A DNA stretch of 43,817 bases from Bacteroidaceae bacterium (GTDB taxonomy: Bacteria > Bacteroidota > Bacteroidia > Bacteroidales > Bacteroidaceae): the NCBI GenBank assembly GCA_017471185.1, contig JAFUVZ010000074.1, positions 1 to 43,817 of the forward strand. The letters are read 5' to 3'. Below, in pieces: positions 1-8,922 of the stretch; the first letter of the stretch is position 1, and every line of letters begins with the position of its first letter. The position numbers and the translations under genes are program-made. The notes beneath the pieces were generated by a model, which did no database searches, was not told where the DNA came from, and saw nothing but the letters and a program-made list of their open reading frames with translations.

Positions 1-196
1 GAATAGCGCCCCGAAGGGGCAGAAAGCTAATAGCCCAGGGCATCGCCCTGGGTACAAGGATGCGGTTTGGTTCGCCCTGAAAGGGCAAAAGCCTTGCCTT
101 GTTTTCATGCTTTTGCCCTTACAGGGCGCAGGATGCACACCACATTAACCCAGGGCGTTGCCCTGGGCTGGGAGCTTACTGGCCTTTCAGGCCGTC
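1..196. repeat. Cluster of REP-like palindromes
   Basis: Several short GC-rich hairpins sit side by side: GCCCC-GAA-GGGGC near 7-19, CCCAGGGC-ATC-GCCCTGGG near 33-52, GCCCTGAAAGGGC near 74-86, GCCCTTACAGGGC near 116-128, CCCAGGGCGTTGCCCTGGG near 150-168, and GGCCTTTCAGGCC at 181-193. The whole stretch is loosely symmetrical and contains no open frame. Similar GC-rich palindrome clusters are common intergenic elements in Prevotella and related genomes. Whether a REP-associated tyrosine transposase mobilises them cannot be judged here. Confidence 0.75.
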
Positions 197-197
197 A

Positions 198-214
198 ATA
201 TTAGCTTGCGAAAC
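198..214 (+). repeat. 17-nt repeat, copy 1 (ATATTAGCTTGCGAAAC)
   Basis: The 17-mer ATATTAGCTTGCGAAAC occurs here, directly after the palindrome cluster, and again without mismatch at 26289-26305. Its 3' half, TTGCGAAAC, recurs at 26764-26772. It looks like the edge of a dispersed intergenic element. Its function is unknown. Confidence 0.6.
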
Positions 215-351
215 TTGAATTTCTTTATTTTTCTGTTTGGCATTTCTTAAAAAATACAGAATACAAATCGTATCGGGATGGCGAGAATTTCTATGGTGCC
301 CAAAACCTTTTCGACGATACTAATGATGCTGCCCTCACACCGCGCACTTTG

Positions 352-388
352 TAAAAATCCCCCCACTGCTTTCACAGACAGTGGGGGG
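352..388 (-). terminator. Terminator after the CoA-transferase gene
   Basis: A perfect 10-bp stem, CCCCCCACTG (359-368) with CAGTGGGGGG (379-388) around a 10-nt loop, lies just downstream of the minus-strand gene that ends at 425. Read on the minus strand it is followed by ATTTTTAC, a short T run typical of an intrinsic terminator. Confidence 0.85.
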
Positions 389-424
389 AAGAGTATTAAA
401 TCAATAAACGATATTGATTATAAG

Positions 425-1933
425 TTATTGTTTAACATATTCTGCAAAGTCAGTCAGGTGCATGTCACCCTTGCGAGCCAGAGTATCGTGGAATGCGAAC
501 GCAGCAGGCAGGTTATGGTGAGTATGGCCGCCGGTAGCAATCTTCAGATAATCCCAAAGCAGCTGCTTGTAATCCGGGTGAGCGCAATTCTCGATAATGC
601 ACTTAGCACGCTCGATTGGAGCCTTGCCACGCAAGTCTGCAACACCCTGCTCAGTTACGATTACGTTCACATCGTGCTCTGAGTGATCCTGATGGCTCAC
701 GAATGGAACGATAGAGCTGATTAAGCCACCCTTTGCAGTTGATGGGCAAGTGAAGATGCTGATGTAAGCGTTGCGCTCAAAGTCGCCAGAGCCACCGATA
801 CCGTTCATCATCTTAGTGCCGCTCACCTGGGTTGAGTTAGCATTGCCATAGATGTCAACCTCAATAGCGGTGTTGATAGCGATGACACCTAAGCGGCGGA
901 TAACCTCAGGAGAGTTTGAAATCTCGCTCTGACGCAAGGTCAGGTGATCTTTGAAGTAGTCAATATTGTCATAAACCTGCATCAGGCAGTCGTTAGTAAC
1001 TGTCAGAGAGCAAGCGGAAGCGTCAATCACACGGCCTTCAAGCATCATGGCTACCACTGAATCCTGCAGCACCTCGGTATAGATATTGAAGTTAGGAACG
1101 TTCTTATCTTTACCCAGCGCACCCAGGATAGCGTTTGCGGTAGTACCCACACCACTCTGCAGAGGCAGGAATGTGCTTGGGATGATGCCACGCTTCATGT
1201 CGTTTACCAGGAATTCTGCGGTGTTATGGCCAATCTGGGTAGTGATAGGATCAGCACCCTTGAAACCACGAGCCTCATCAGGAATGTTGCACTCTACCAC
1301 ACCTACAATCTTTGCAGGGTCAATCTCTACGTAAGGCTTGCCGATACGGTCGCTGACCTTTGTGATAGGAATTGGCTGGCGATAAGGTGGGTCAAGAGGC
1401 TGGTAAACGTCATGCAACAGCTTGGCTCCCTTTGAATGGAAAGCGTTGAGCTCCAGGATAACGTGCTCAGCCAGCATAGCCACTGTAGGACTGATACCAC
1501 CAGCGGCAGTCAGATATGCGCGAACCTTACCATCTTTCTCTTCAATGTCGCACACTTCCAGAATACCCCAGTTCAGCTTGCCATAGAAACCGTAACGCAA
1601 TTCCTGTGCCATGTGGCTCAGGTGAAGGTCGTTGTATGCAATCTCGTTTTGGTTTACATGTTTACGGAAATCAGGATTAGTTGTGTAAGGGGCACGGAAT
1701 TTGATAGCCTGAGCATTTGACATATCACCGTCAGTGCTCTGGCCTGTAGATGCGCCAGTGAAGATACTTACCTGGAACGGACGGCCTGCTTCATGTTCAG
1801 CAATAGCCAGCTTAGCCAGTTCCTTCGTCGTCGCCTTAGCTGCACCAGCAGGTGTAAAACCGCTAAGACCGATGCTTTCGCCATTTTTAATCAGCGAAGC
1901 TGCCTCAAGGGCAGAGATGTACTTTAATGCCAT
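425..1933 (-). CDS. Succinate/acetate CoA-transferase (acetyl-CoA hydrolase/transferase family)
   Basis: This 502-residue protein belongs to the acetyl-CoA hydrolase/transferase (Cat1/AarC-like) family, class I CoA-transferases that move CoA between succinyl-CoA and acetate. It is about the usual length of bacterial succinyl-CoA:acetate CoA-transferases. Visible family blocks are GVGTTANAIL (261-270), the NIYTEVLQDS block (283-292) whose Glu287 fits the glutamate that forms the covalent CoA thioester, and a C-terminal GIGGSGDFERN followed by VTEQGVADLRGKAP. In a fermentative Bacteroidales cell it would link succinate, propionate and acetate production in the cytoplasm. It lies 15 bp downstream of a small membrane-protein gene on the same strand and ends at a strong terminator. 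The choice among succinate, propionate and butyrate as substrate is inferred from the lineage, not seen. Confidence 0.93.
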   Translation of the reverse strand: MALKYISALEAASLIKNGESIGLSGFTPAGAAKATTKELAKLAIAEHEAGRPFQVSIFTGASTGQSTDGDMSNAQAIKFRAPYTTNPDFRKHVNQNEIAYNDLHLSHMAQELRYGFYGKLNWGILEVCDIEEKDGKVRAYLTAAGGISPTVAMLAEHVILELNAFHSKGAKLLHDVYQPLDPPYRQPIPITKVSDRIGKPYVEIDPAKIVGVVECNIPDEARGFKGADPITTQIGHNTAEFLVNDMKRGIIPSTFLPLQSGVGTTANAILGALGKDKNVPNFNIYTEVLQDSVVAMMLEGRVIDASACSLTVTNDCLMQVYDNIDYFKDHLTLRQSEISNSPEVIRRLGVIAINTAIEVDIYGNANSTQVSGTKMMNGIGGSGDFERNAYISIFTCPSTAKGGLISSIVPFVSHQDHSEHDVNVIVTEQGVADLRGKAPIERAKCIIENCAHPDYKQLLWDYLKIATGGHTHHNLPAAFAFHDTLARKGDMHLTDFAEYVKQ

Positions 1934-1948
1934 AAATCTTTAATTATA

Positions 1949-2296
1949 TTAATATTTTCGTTTTAATATTTCTGACCAAATGATTGCCTTACGGGCATCT
2001 TCCGATGTATTAATAGCATATTCTGAAGGTTCCTGCACTTCTAAGGTCTGAATCATATTAGCTGTGCTTCTTATCCCTTCATTCTTGAATTCACCCCGCT
2101 GGCTCATGTCTTCAGGCTGTTTCCTGGAACTGCGGGCATCGTTTTTCTTCATTGCCTTCCTGACAGTCTTGTGATTTTGTACTGATTGTACAGGTTTGGT
2201 TGACGTACCTTTTTTTACCGCATCATTCAGTTTGTCAAAGAAGATGCAGGCGGCAATAAATCCAGCGAAAACCAGAAAGTCTATCAGTCCCTCCAT
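1949..2296 (-). CDS. Small single-pass membrane protein, unknown function
   Basis: The gene encodes 115 residues. It begins with a hydrophobic segment (about residues 4-20, LIDFLVFAGFIAACIFF), which predicts one N-terminal membrane helix. A basic, Lys/Arg/Gln-rich soluble tail follows, and the C-terminus is amphipathic (EDARKAIIWSEILKRKY). I do not recognise the family. It is the first gene of a two-gene minus-strand unit, and the CoA-transferase start lies 15 bp downstream. A good promoter sits 30-60 bp upstream (2324-2354), which supports the start at 2296. Co-transcription with the CoA-transferase probably reflects operon layout rather than shared function. Confidence 0.75.
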   Translation of the reverse strand: MEGLIDFLVFAGFIAACIFFDKLNDAVKKGTSTKPVQSVQNHKTVRKAMKKNDARSSRKQPEDMSQRGEFKNEGIRSTANMIQTLEVQEPSEYAINTSEDARKAIIWSEILKRKY

Positions 2297-2323
2297 AATA
2301 TATCAGGTATAAATACTTTGGTG

Positions 2324-2354
2324 CAAAGATAAGCATAATTTTTATGCCTACAAA
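2324..2354 (-). promoter_or_regulatory. Bacteroidetes-type promoter for the 2296/1933 operon
   Basis: On the minus strand, TTTG (2354-2351) is followed after 19 nt by TATCTTTG (2331-2324). This matches the Bacteroidetes sigma-ABfr consensus TTTG-N19-TAnnTTTG. Transcription would start near 2317, about 20 nt before the start codon of the small membrane protein. Confidence 0.8.
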
Positions 2355-2580
2355 CATATATACATGAAAAAAGGGCAGTTTCCCAACTCCCCTTCTTTCT
2401 TTTTTAACCTAAACCTTAACTATGAAAAAATCTAATTTATTTTCCTTCTGACTGCAAATTTCTAATAAATTTCTAAATCTTGCAAATATGATGGCTTTTT
2501 TATTGAATCAATTAATATTTTTTAATATTTTGTTCCTTTTTTGTGTAAAAGATACGCTTTTTATTCCTAATTGAAAGTAG
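2355..2580. other. AT-rich gene-free spacer
   Basis: This divergent spacer is strongly AT-rich with long T and A runs. The only open frame seen is a nine-codon stretch starting at the ATG near 2422, preceded by AACCTAAACCTTAACT. I see no promoter driving it, so I do not call a leader peptide. No RNA structure is recognised. Confidence 0.5.
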
Positions 2581-2612
2581 TTTGGATATGTGAGGGAATA
2601 TTGCTAACTTTG
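2581..2612 (+). promoter_or_regulatory. Promoter of miaB
   Basis: TTTG (2581-2584), a 20-nt spacer and TAACTTTG (2605-2612) match the Bacteroidetes promoter consensus. The predicted transcription start is about 2619, some 16 nt before the miaB ATG at 2635. Confidence 0.8.
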
Positions 2613-2634
2613 CAGCGTCTTAAAACATATAATT

Positions 2635-3999
2635 ATGGAGAAGGAAACGGGAGCAGACTTAAAATCTGTTACTGCAGATGTAAAGAAGCTTTTTATAGAG
2701 ACTTACGGTTGTCAGATGAATGTGGCTGATAGCGAAGTGATCGCCTCTGTCATGCAAATGGCAGGTTACGAGGTGACTGAGCTGCTGGATGAGGCCGATG
2801 CCGTTTTTCTCAACACCTGCTCTGTGCGCGATAACGCTGAGCAGAAGATCTATAACCGCCTGGAAGCCTTGAATGCCATTCGCAAACGCCATCCTTTGAT
2901 AATTGGAGTGATGGGTTGTATGGCAGAGCATGTGAAGGATGATCTGATAGAGCATCACCATACAGACCTGGTGGTGGGTCCCGACGCTTATCTTAGCCTG
3001 CCGGACTTGATTGCGTCTGTAGAATCCGGGCATAAGGCTATCAATGTAGAGCTTTCCAAGACTGAGACCTATCGTGACATCATCCCTTCGCGCATCTGTG
3101 GCAATCATATATCGGGATTTGTGTCCATTATGCGTGGGTGTAATAATTTCTGCACATATTGTATTGTCCCTTATACCCGCGGGCGCGAACGCAGCCGTGA
3201 TGTAGAGAGTATCTTGAATGAGGTTGCCGACCTTCAGGAAAAGGGATATAAAGAGGTGACTCTGCTGGGTCAGAACGTTAATTCATACCGCTTTGAGCGT
3301 TCTGATGGCGAAGTAGTCTCTTTCCCCATGTTACTTCGTAAGGTGGGAGAATCATTCCCAGATATGAGGGTAAGGTTTACCACCTCTCATCCGAAGGATA
3401 TGAGTGATGAGACTTTGCGTGTCATCGCTGAAGTGCCTAATGTTTGCAAGCATATCCATCTGCCTGTTCAAAGTGGCAGTGACAGGATTCTCAAACTGAT
3501 GAATCGTCATTATGACCGTCAGTGGTATATGGACCGAGTGGCTGCTATCCGAAGGATTATTCCTGATTGCGGACTCTCAACCGATATTTTCTGTGGTTTC
3601 CATTCTGAAACTGAGGAAGACCATCGCCAGTCGTTGTCCCTGATGGAGGAATGTGCCTATGATTCTGCTTTTATGTTCAAGTATTCAGAGCGCGAGGGCA
3701 CGTATGCGTCTAAGCATTTGGAAGACGATATCCCTGAAGATGTGAAGATTCGGCGTTTGAATGAAATCATCGCCTTGCAGAACCGCTTGTCTGCTGAAGC
3801 TAACGCCCGTGCCGTTGGTAAGGAATATGAGGTACTGGTGGAAGGCGTTTCCAAACGTTCACGCGACCAGTTGTTCGGAAGAACCGAACAGAACAGGGTT
3901 GTGGTGTTTGATCGTGGCGACCATCATATCGGAGAACTCGTGAAGGTCCGCGTCACTGGTTCTACCTCTGCCACTTTATTAGGTGAAGCGATATCATGA
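2635..3999 (+). CDS. miaB: MiaB, tRNA-2-methylthio-N6-dimethylallyladenosine synthase
   Basis: This 454-residue methylthiotransferase adds a methylthio group to i6A37 of tRNAs that read UNN codons. It uses two [4Fe-4S] clusters and SAM. The N-terminal MTTase domain shows the first cluster cysteines in ETYGCQMN, NTCSVRD and MGCMAEH. The radical SAM core has CNNFCTYC (CxxxCxxC) followed by VPYTRGRE, and a C-terminal TRAM-like segment (KEYEVLVEGVSKRS onward) should bind tRNA. Length and motif order are those of MiaB rather than MtaB or RimO. It has its own promoter and a hairpin directly after its stop, so it looks monocistronic. Confidence 0.97.
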   Translation: MEKETGADLKSVTADVKKLFIETYGCQMNVADSEVIASVMQMAGYEVTELLDEADAVFLNTCSVRDNAEQKIYNRLEALNAIRKRHPLIIGVMGCMAEHVKDDLIEHHHTDLVVGPDAYLSLPDLIASVESGHKAINVELSKTETYRDIIPSRICGNHISGFVSIMRGCNNFCTYCIVPYTRGRERSRDVESILNEVADLQEKGYKEVTLLGQNVNSYRFERSDGEVVSFPMLLRKVGESFPDMRVRFTTSHPKDMSDETLRVIAEVPNVCKHIHLPVQSGSDRILKLMNRHYDRQWYMDRVAAIRRIIPDCGLSTDIFCGFHSETEEDHRQSLSLMEECAYDSAFMFKYSEREGTYASKHLEDDIPEDVKIRRLNEIIALQNRLSAEANARAVGKEYEVLVEGVSKRSRDQLFGRTEQNRVVVFDRGDHHIGELVKVRVTGSTSATLLGEAIS

Positions 4000-4007
4000 C
4001 CTCTATT

Positions 4008-4038
4008 TAGCCGGATGATGTTTTTTCTCATCCGGCTA
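4008..4038 (+). terminator. Terminator hairpin after miaB
   Basis: An 11-bp stem, TAGCCGGATGA (4008-4018) with TCATCCGGCTA (4028-4038), encloses a T-rich loop eight bases after the miaB stop. Only a weak TCTTAA tail follows, but the stem is strong and well placed. Confidence 0.75.
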
Positions 4039-4082
4039 TCTTAAAACTCCTTAAATATCTCGTTAATCTGCAATCTATTTTG

Positions 4083-4090
4083 TATTTTTG
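4083..4090 (+). promoter_or_regulatory. Minus-7 box before the methyltransferase gene
   Basis: TATTTTTG matches the Bacteroidetes TAnnTTTG box, with no clear TTTG upstream at the right spacing. It implies a transcript start near 4097. This rules out the in-frame TTG at 4088 as a start and supports the ATG at 4118. Confidence 0.55.
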
Positions 4091-4117
4091 CAGCAATTTA
4101 AGGTGTATTGCGCCCAG

Positions 4118-5017
4118 ATGAGTACTAAAGTTCATATTGAGAGTTGTCCGATTTGCGGTGGGAAGAGCTTGCATAAGGCTTTTTCTGCCATAGACCGTTT
4201 AGCGAGTCATGAGGAATTTGAGGTGTGGCAATGTAAGGATTGCGGCTTCAAATTTACTCAGGACGTGCCAGATGAAAAGGAAATCGACAAGTATTACGAA
4301 TCAACTGACTACATTTCACATTCTGACATAGAGCAAGGATTGATGAACCGTCTTTATCATGTGGCAAGGAGAATGATGCTGACGGCTAAGGCTGGTCATG
4401 TGACACGTGCCACTGGCATGCGCCAGGGATGGTTGCTGGATATCGGTTCTGGCACAGGTTACTTTGCGCATCTGATGACAGAGTGGGGATGGAATGTGAG
4501 GGCTATTGAGAAAAACCGTAAGGCAAGGGCGTTTGCCCAGCAGCATTTTGGACTCAAGAGCGATGGTGAGGAAGCTTACTCTACCTTGGAACCTCAGTCT
4601 TTCGATGCCATTACGCTCTGGCATGTGTTGGAGCATCTGCAGCATCTGGAAGAAATGGGTGATAGCTTTCACCGTTGGCTGAAGGATGAGGGAGCGTTAG
4701 TCATTGCAGTGCCTAACCATACTTCTACTGATGCCAGACATTATGGAGCTGATTGGGCTGCGTGGGATGTACCTCGCCATTTGTGGCATTTCTCACCTGA
4801 CACCATGAGGCAGTTTGCACAGAAACATGGGTTCAGAATTATCAAAACCATACCTATGCCTTTAGACGCTTTTTATGTGAGTATGCTTTCAGAGCAACGC
4901 ATGGGGCACAGCAATAGCTTCTTGAAAGGTCTCTGGAGGGGTTTTCTGGCTTGGGTCAGCAGTTGTGGCCATAAGGAAAGAAGTAGTTCGTTGATATATG
5001 TACTGAAGAAGGCGTAG
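4118..5017 (+). CDS. Class I SAM-dependent methyltransferase with N-terminal zinc ribbon
   Basis: The ATG at 4118 gives about 299 residues. An N-terminal zinc-ribbon-like pair (CPICGG near residue 9 and CKDCGF near residue 40) precedes a Rossmann methyltransferase domain. That domain has motif I LLDIGSGTGYFAHLM and a later FDAITLWHVLEHLQH segment typical of the Methyltransf_23/Methyltransf_11 group. The layout resembles methyltransferases that act on sugars, lipids or small molecules, but the substrate cannot be read from sequence. The longer frame from TTG 4088 overlaps the promoter box and is unlikely. The gene stands between miaB and ftsX and may be read together with ftsX, which begins 52 bp later. 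Confidence 0.88.
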   Translation: MSTKVHIESCPICGGKSLHKAFSAIDRLASHEEFEVWQCKDCGFKFTQDVPDEKEIDKYYESTDYISHSDIEQGLMNRLYHVARRMMLTAKAGHVTRATGMRQGWLLDIGSGTGYFAHLMTEWGWNVRAIEKNRKARAFAQQHFGLKSDGEEAYSTLEPQSFDAITLWHVLEHLQHLEEMGDSFHRWLKDEGALVIAVPNHTSTDARHYGADWAAWDVPRHLWHFSPDTMRQFAQKHGFRIIKTIPMPLDAFYVSMLSEQRMGHSNSFLKGLWRGFLAWVSSCGHKERSSSLIYVLKKA

Positions 5018-5069
5018 AAGGAAGAGGGGACAGACCGTAAGGTTGGATTTGGAAAATAAGAATTAGAAT

Positions 5070-5936
5070 ATGGCGAAGAAAAAAGGCTTTTTTAATTTGC
5101 AGACGGCAACGGCGACAGTCAGTACTACTCTGGTGCTGATAGTGTTGGGTATTGTGGTGTTCTTCGCATTAGCAGCCAGAAGCGTATCAGTATATGTGCG
5201 TGAGAATGTGAATTTCTCTCTGCTTATCAGTGATGACATGAAGGAAGCTGAGATTGGTGAGTTGCTGGATGACCTGAAGGCAGAGCCTTTTGTCAGAAGT
5301 GCGGAATATATTTCCAAAGCGCAGGCTCTGGAAGAGATGAAAGCCGAGCTGAATACTGACCCTGAGGATTTTCAAGGGTATAATCCTTTCCCTGCTTCCG
5401 TCAAGATTAAGTTGAGGGCCGATTACGCTAATAACGACAGCATAGCGAAAATAGAGGAACAATTGAGCGCGAATATCAACATACAAGAGGTGCTTTATCA
5501 GAAGAACCTGATAGAGAGCATGAACCGTCATATCGGCCAGTTGGAGCTGATGTTGATAGGTTTGGCTCTGATCCTGGGTCTGATATCTTTCGCACTCATC
5601 AACAATACTATACGCCTGACGGTTTATTCCCAGCGTTTCCTGATATATACCATGAAACTGGTGGGTGCCAGCCGTTCTTTCATACGCAGGCCTTTTATGG
5701 TGCGTAATTTCTGGATAGGCGTGATGGCGAGCCTGTTGGCCGATGCCGCTTTGTGGGGAGCAGCTGCCTGGCTTGTTTTGAACGAGCCTCACCTGATAGA
5801 GGTCATTTCGCCCGAGGTTATGCTTATCGTAAGTGCAACGGTATTATTGGTAGGAGTCTGCATGACGCTGCTTTGTGCCTATTGGTCTGTTAACCGTTTC
5901 CTTAGCATGAAGGCGGCTAAGCTGTATTATGTGTAG
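5070..5936 (+). CDS. ftsX: FtsX, cell-division ABC-type permease
   Basis: This 288-residue protein fits FtsX. It has a first membrane helix near residues 15-36 (TVSTTLVLIVLGIVVFFALA), a periplasmic domain of roughly 125 residues, then three helices near residues 160-185, 210-235 and 250-275, which gives the four-helix FtsX topology. FtsX partners with the ATPase FtsE and transmits ATP hydrolysis to periplasmic peptidoglycan hydrolases at the septum. No ftsE is adjacent; in many Bacteroidetes it lies elsewhere. A DUF3098 gene, uppP, truB, queA and folK follow, a gene order common in the phylum. Confidence 0.93.
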   Translation: MAKKKGFFNLQTATATVSTTLVLIVLGIVVFFALAARSVSVYVRENVNFSLLISDDMKEAEIGELLDDLKAEPFVRSAEYISKAQALEEMKAELNTDPEDFQGYNPFPASVKIKLRADYANNDSIAKIEEQLSANINIQEVLYQKNLIESMNRHIGQLELMLIGLALILGLISFALINNTIRLTVYSQRFLIYTMKLVGASRSFIRRPFMVRNFWIGVMASLLADAALWGAAAWLVLNEPHLIEVISPEVMLIVSATVLLVGVCMTLLCAYWSVNRFLSMKAAKLYYV

Positions 5937-5979
5937 TTACGAGTTACGGGCTTAATTAAGATAAATTATTATTATAAAA

Positions 5980-6207
5980 ATGGATAAGAAGAATTTTGCA
6001 TTCGACAAGAAGAACCTGATGCTGATAGCTGTGGGTATGATAGTGGTTATCATTGGCTTTCTGTTGATGACAGGGCCCAGCACCACCATAGATAATTTTG
6101 AGCCTGATATTTTCAGTGTGCGTCGTGTCAAGGTTGCTCCGATGGTCTGCCTGGCAGGTTTCATACTGATGATTTATGCGGTAATCAGAAAACCGAGGGA
6201 GGAATAG
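5980..6207 (+). CDS. DUF3098 family small membrane protein
   Basis: The gene encodes 75 residues with two predicted membrane helices, LMLIAVGMIVVIIGFLLMTG (about 14-33) and VAPMVCLAGFILMIYAVI (about 52-69). The conserved FDKKNLMLI start and the polar loop between the helices match DUF3098, a Bacteroidetes family nearly always found between ftsX and uppP. Its function is unknown. The neighbourhood suggests envelope or division work, possibly as an accessory subunit of FtsX or UppP, but that is inference. Only three bases separate it from uppP. Confidence 0.85.
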   Translation: MDKKNFAFDKKNLMLIAVGMIVVIIGFLLMTGPSTTIDNFEPDIFSVRRVKVAPMVCLAGFILMIYAVIRKPREE

Positions 6208-6210
6208 GGT

Positions 6211-7011
6211 ATGAGTTGGTTAGAAGCGTTTTTTTTGGGTATGATTCAGGGCTTGACCGAATACCTGCCTGTCAGCAGTAGCGGTCATCTGGCCATTGGT
6301 TCCGCTTTGTTTGACATTCAGGGAGAAGACAACCTGACTTTCACTATTGTGGTGCATGTGGCTACTGTGCTTAGCACGTTGGTTATCTTGTGGAAGGAAA
6401 TCGGCTGGATTTTCAGAGGTCTCTTTAAGTTTGAGATGAATGACGAGACAAAGTATGTCATCAACATCATCGTCTCTATGATTCCTATCGGCATCGTGGG
6501 AGTGTTCTTTAAAGATACGGTGGAAGAGATATTTGGCTCAGGATTGCTGATTGTAGGCTTGATGCTGCTCGTTACCGCATCCCTGCTGGCTTTCTCTTAT
6601 TTCGCCAAGCCTCGCACGAAGGAGCATATCAGCATGAAGGATGCCTTCATCATTGGTCTGGCACAGGCTTGTGCCGTAATGCCGGGTTTGAGCCGTAGCG
6701 GAAGCACTATCGCTACAGGTTTGCTCCTGGGCGACAAGAAGGAGAAACTGGCACAGTTCTCATTCCTGATGGTCATCCCTCCCATCCTGGGTGAGGCGTT
6801 GCTGGATGGCATGAAGATTGTGAAAGGAGCTGCTGAGGGGGGCGGAGATATCTCCTTGCTGGCTTTGGTGGTAGGTTTTCTGTCTGCTTTCGCCTTTGGC
6901 TGTCTGGCCTGTAAATGGATGATAGATATCGTAAAGAAAGGCAAGTTGATATATTTCGCCATCTATTGTGCCATCGTGGGTGCCATAACCGTTGGCTGTA
7001 GTCTGATTTAA
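6211..7011 (+). CDS. uppP: UppP, undecaprenyl-diphosphate phosphatase (BacA)
   Basis: This 266-residue integral membrane phosphatase recycles undecaprenyl pyrophosphate to the monophosphate carrier used for peptidoglycan and glycan export, and it confers bacitracin tolerance. The two family signatures are present: [14 protein letters not shown] near residues 14-27 and the [10 protein letters not shown] block near residue 157. The hydrophobicity pattern gives about eight helices. Length is standard. It starts three bases after the DUF3098 gene and is followed 13 bp later by truB, so it is clearly in one operon. Confidence 0.97.
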   Translation: MSWLEAFFLGMIQGLTEYLPVSSSGHLAIGSALFDIQGEDNLTFTIVVHVATVLSTLVILWKEIGWIFRGLFKFEMNDETKYVINIIVSMIPIGIVGVFFKDTVEEIFGSGLLIVGLMLLVTASLLAFSYFAKPRTKEHISMKDAFIIGLAQACAVMPGLSRSGSTIATGLLLGDKKEKLAQFSFLMVIPPILGEALLDGMKIVKGAAEGGGDISLLALVVGFLSAFAFGCLACKWMIDIVKKGKLIYFAIYCAIVGAITVGCSLI

Positions 7012-7024
7012 AGAAGGATAGCCT

Positions 7025-7825
7025 ATGGTTAACGGACAGTGGAATTTTCAAGAGGGCGAGATATTGCAGTTTGACAAACCCTATGGATGGACATCCTTCC
7101 GTGTGGTGAAGCATGTGAGGCATTTCATCTGCGAGCGGTTGGGTATCAAAACCCTCAAGGTGGGACATGCGGGTACGCTTGACCCCTTGGCTACGGGAGT
7201 GATGACCATCTGTACAGGCAGAGCTACCAAACAGATTGAACGCTTGCAATACCATACCAAGGAATATGAAGCCACGCTTTGCCTGGGTGCCACAACGCCT
7301 TCGTATGACATGGAGCATCCTATTGATGCCACTTATCCTACGGAACATATCACTCGTGAGTTGGTGGAGGAGGTTTTGCAGCGGTTCAGGGGTGAGATCT
7401 GGCAAGTGCCACCCGTATATTCTGCTTGTAATGTAGATGGCAAGCGTGCTTATCTCTATGCCCGAAAGGGGCAGGAGGTGGAACTGAAGCCCAAGCTGCT
7501 GGTGATAGATGAGATTGAGTTGCTGGAGTATGGCGTAGGGAGTAGGGATAATGGTGTAGAGCCAGGTGAAAACGTTCAATGTTCAATGTTCAATGTTCAA
7601 TGTTCAACGTTCAACGTAAAAATTCGTGTGGTCTGCAGCAAGGGCACTTATATCCGTGCGTTGGCAAGAGATATCGGAGAGGCCTTGCATTGTGGAGCCC
7701 ATCTGACAGCACTCCGTCGCACCAGAGTGGGTGATGTAAGAGTAGAGCAATGCCTGAACCCTGAGCATTTCGAGGAATGGCTCAAGACGCAGGATGTAGC
7801 GCCTTTTGTAAAGGAGAATGAATAA
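7025..7825 (+). CDS. truB: TruB, tRNA pseudouridine-55 synthase, with heptamer-encoded insert
   Basis: This 266-residue enzyme makes pseudouridine 55 in the T loop of tRNAs. The catalytic motif [11 protein letters not shown] carries Asp53, and the later [16 protein letters not shown] motif is also intact. The insert just before that second motif is unusual: six tandem heptamers (7574-7615) are translated in frame as two copies of an FNVQCS-like unit. It lies between a beta-strand region (IELLEY) and the strand leading to the CSKGTYIR motif, so it probably forms a surface loop that leaves the active site intact. The gene sits between uppP and queA. Confidence 0.96.
   Translation: MVNGQWNFQEGEILQFDKPYGWTSFRVVKHVRHFICERLGIKTLKVGHAGTLDPLATGVMTICTGRATKQIERLQYHTKEYEATLCLGATTPSYDMEHPIDATYPTEHITRELVEEVLQRFRGEIWQVPPVYSACNVDGKRAYLYARKGQEVELKPKLLVIDEIELLEYGVGSRDNGVEPGENVQCSMFNVQCSTFNVKIRVVCSKGTYIRALARDIGEALHCGAHLTALRRTRVGDVRVEQCLNPEHFEEWLKTQDVAPFVKENE
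7574..7615 (+). repeat. Six tandem heptamers inside truB
   Basis: Four GTTCAAT units and two GTTCAAC units run without interruption. The array is 42 nt, exactly 14 codons, so the reading frame is kept. Three heptamers equal seven codons, which is why the protein shows a seven-residue period. Confidence 0.97.
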
Positions 7826-7831
7826 ATAAAT

Positions 7832-7845
7832 GTTCAATATTCAAT
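7832..7845 (+). repeat. Two heptamers between truB and queA
   Basis: GTTCAAT followed by ATTCAAT fills part of the 32-bp gap between the truB stop and the queA start. It belongs to the same family as the arrays at 7574 and 8923. Confidence 0.85.
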
Positions 7846-7857
7846 GTCATAATAAAA

Positions 7858-8916
7858 ATGAAGTTATCACAGTTCAATTTCAAGTTGTCAGGGGATAAAA
7901 TCGCGCAGTTCCCCACAGAGTATCGTGACGAATGCCGGTTATTGGTTTTACATCGAAAGACTGGCAAGATTGAGCATCGGGTGTTTAAGGAAATCCTTGA
8001 CTATTTCGATGATAAGGATGTGTTTGTGTTCAATGATACCAAGGTGTTCCCTGCCCGTCTCTATGGCAACAAGGAGAAGACGGGTGCCCGCATTGAGGTG
8101 TTCCTGTTAAGAGAACTGAATGAAGAGCAGCGTCTGTGGGATGTGCTGGTTGACCCAGCCCGTAAGATCAGAATAGGTAATAAGCTCTATTTTGGTGATG
8201 ATGAGTCAATGGTGGCTGAGGTGATTGACAACACCACCTCTCGTGGCCGTACCTTGCGTTTCCTCTATGATGGCCCGCATGATGAGTTCAAGCGTGTGCT
8301 CTATTCTTTGGGTGAGACTCCTCTGCCTCATGAGATTATCAAACGTAGCCCTGTGCCAGAGGATGCAGAACGTTTCCAGTCTATCTTCGCTAAGAACGAG
8401 GGTGCCGTAACGGCTCCCACAGCCAACCTGCATTTCAGTCGTGAACTGATGAAGCGTTTGGAAATCAAGGGCGTTGAGTTCTCTTTTCTCACCTTGCATG
8501 CTGGCTTGGGCAATTTCCGTGGAGTGGATGTGGAAGACCTTACCAAGCATAAGACTGACTCAGAGCAAATGTACATTACCCAGGAAGCGGCTGATATTGT
8601 AAACAAGGGCAGAGACGGTGGGCATCAGATATGTGCGGTTGGTACCACCACTATGCGTGCTATCGAGACCAGCGTGAGCACAGACGGTCACATAAAGCCT
8701 TACTCTGGATGGACCAACAAGTTTATCTTCCCTCCCTATGACTTTACCGTTGCCAATGCGATGGTCTCTAACTTCCACTTGCCTCTCTCTACTCTGCTGA
8801 TGGTGGTGGCTGCCTTTGGAGGTTATGAGCAAGTGATGGAGGCCTATCATGTGGCATTGAAGGAAGGCTATAAGTTTGGCACCTATGGCGATGCCATGCT
8901 GATTACCGATAAATAA
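7858..8916 (+). CDS. queA: QueA, S-adenosylmethionine:tRNA ribosyltransferase-isomerase
   Basis: This 352-residue enzyme transfers and isomerises the ribosyl group of SAM onto 7-aminomethyl-7-deazaguanine in tRNA to make epoxyqueuosine. Characteristic blocks are [16 protein letters not shown] near residues 57-72, a GETPLPHEI segment near 151 and the [16 protein letters not shown] block near 305-320. Length is normal. It is placed between truB and folK with short, heptamer-filled gaps on both sides, so it probably reads through from the uppP/truB operon. Confidence 0.97.
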   Translation: MKLSQFNFKLSGDKIAQFPTEYRDECRLLVLHRKTGKIEHRVFKEILDYFDDKDVFVFNDTKVFPARLYGNKEKTGARIEVFLLRELNEEQRLWDVLVDPARKIRIGNKLYFGDDESMVAEVIDNTTSRGRTLRFLYDGPHDEFKRVLYSLGETPLPHEIIKRSPVPEDAERFQSIFAKNEGAVTAPTANLHFSRELMKRLEIKGVEFSFLTLHAGLGNFRGVDVEDLTKHKTDSEQMYITQEAADIVNKGRDGGHQICAVGTTTMRAIETSVSTDGHIKPYSGWTNKFIFPPYDFTVANAMVSNFHLPLSTLLMVVAAFGGYEQVMEAYHVALKEGYKFGTYGDAMLITDK

Positions 8917-8922
8917 GCTAAT

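Noticed and set aside
278-682. Plus-strand 134-codon frame
   Set aside because: Antisense to the CoA-transferase gene and across its terminator; no recognisable domain.
2422-2451. Nine-codon leader peptide (MKKSNLFSF)
   Set aside because: No promoter upstream and no gene arrangement that would use attenuation; chance frame in AT-rich DNA.
4088-4117. TTG start for the methyltransferase
   Set aside because: It lies inside the minus-7 box, upstream of the expected transcript start.
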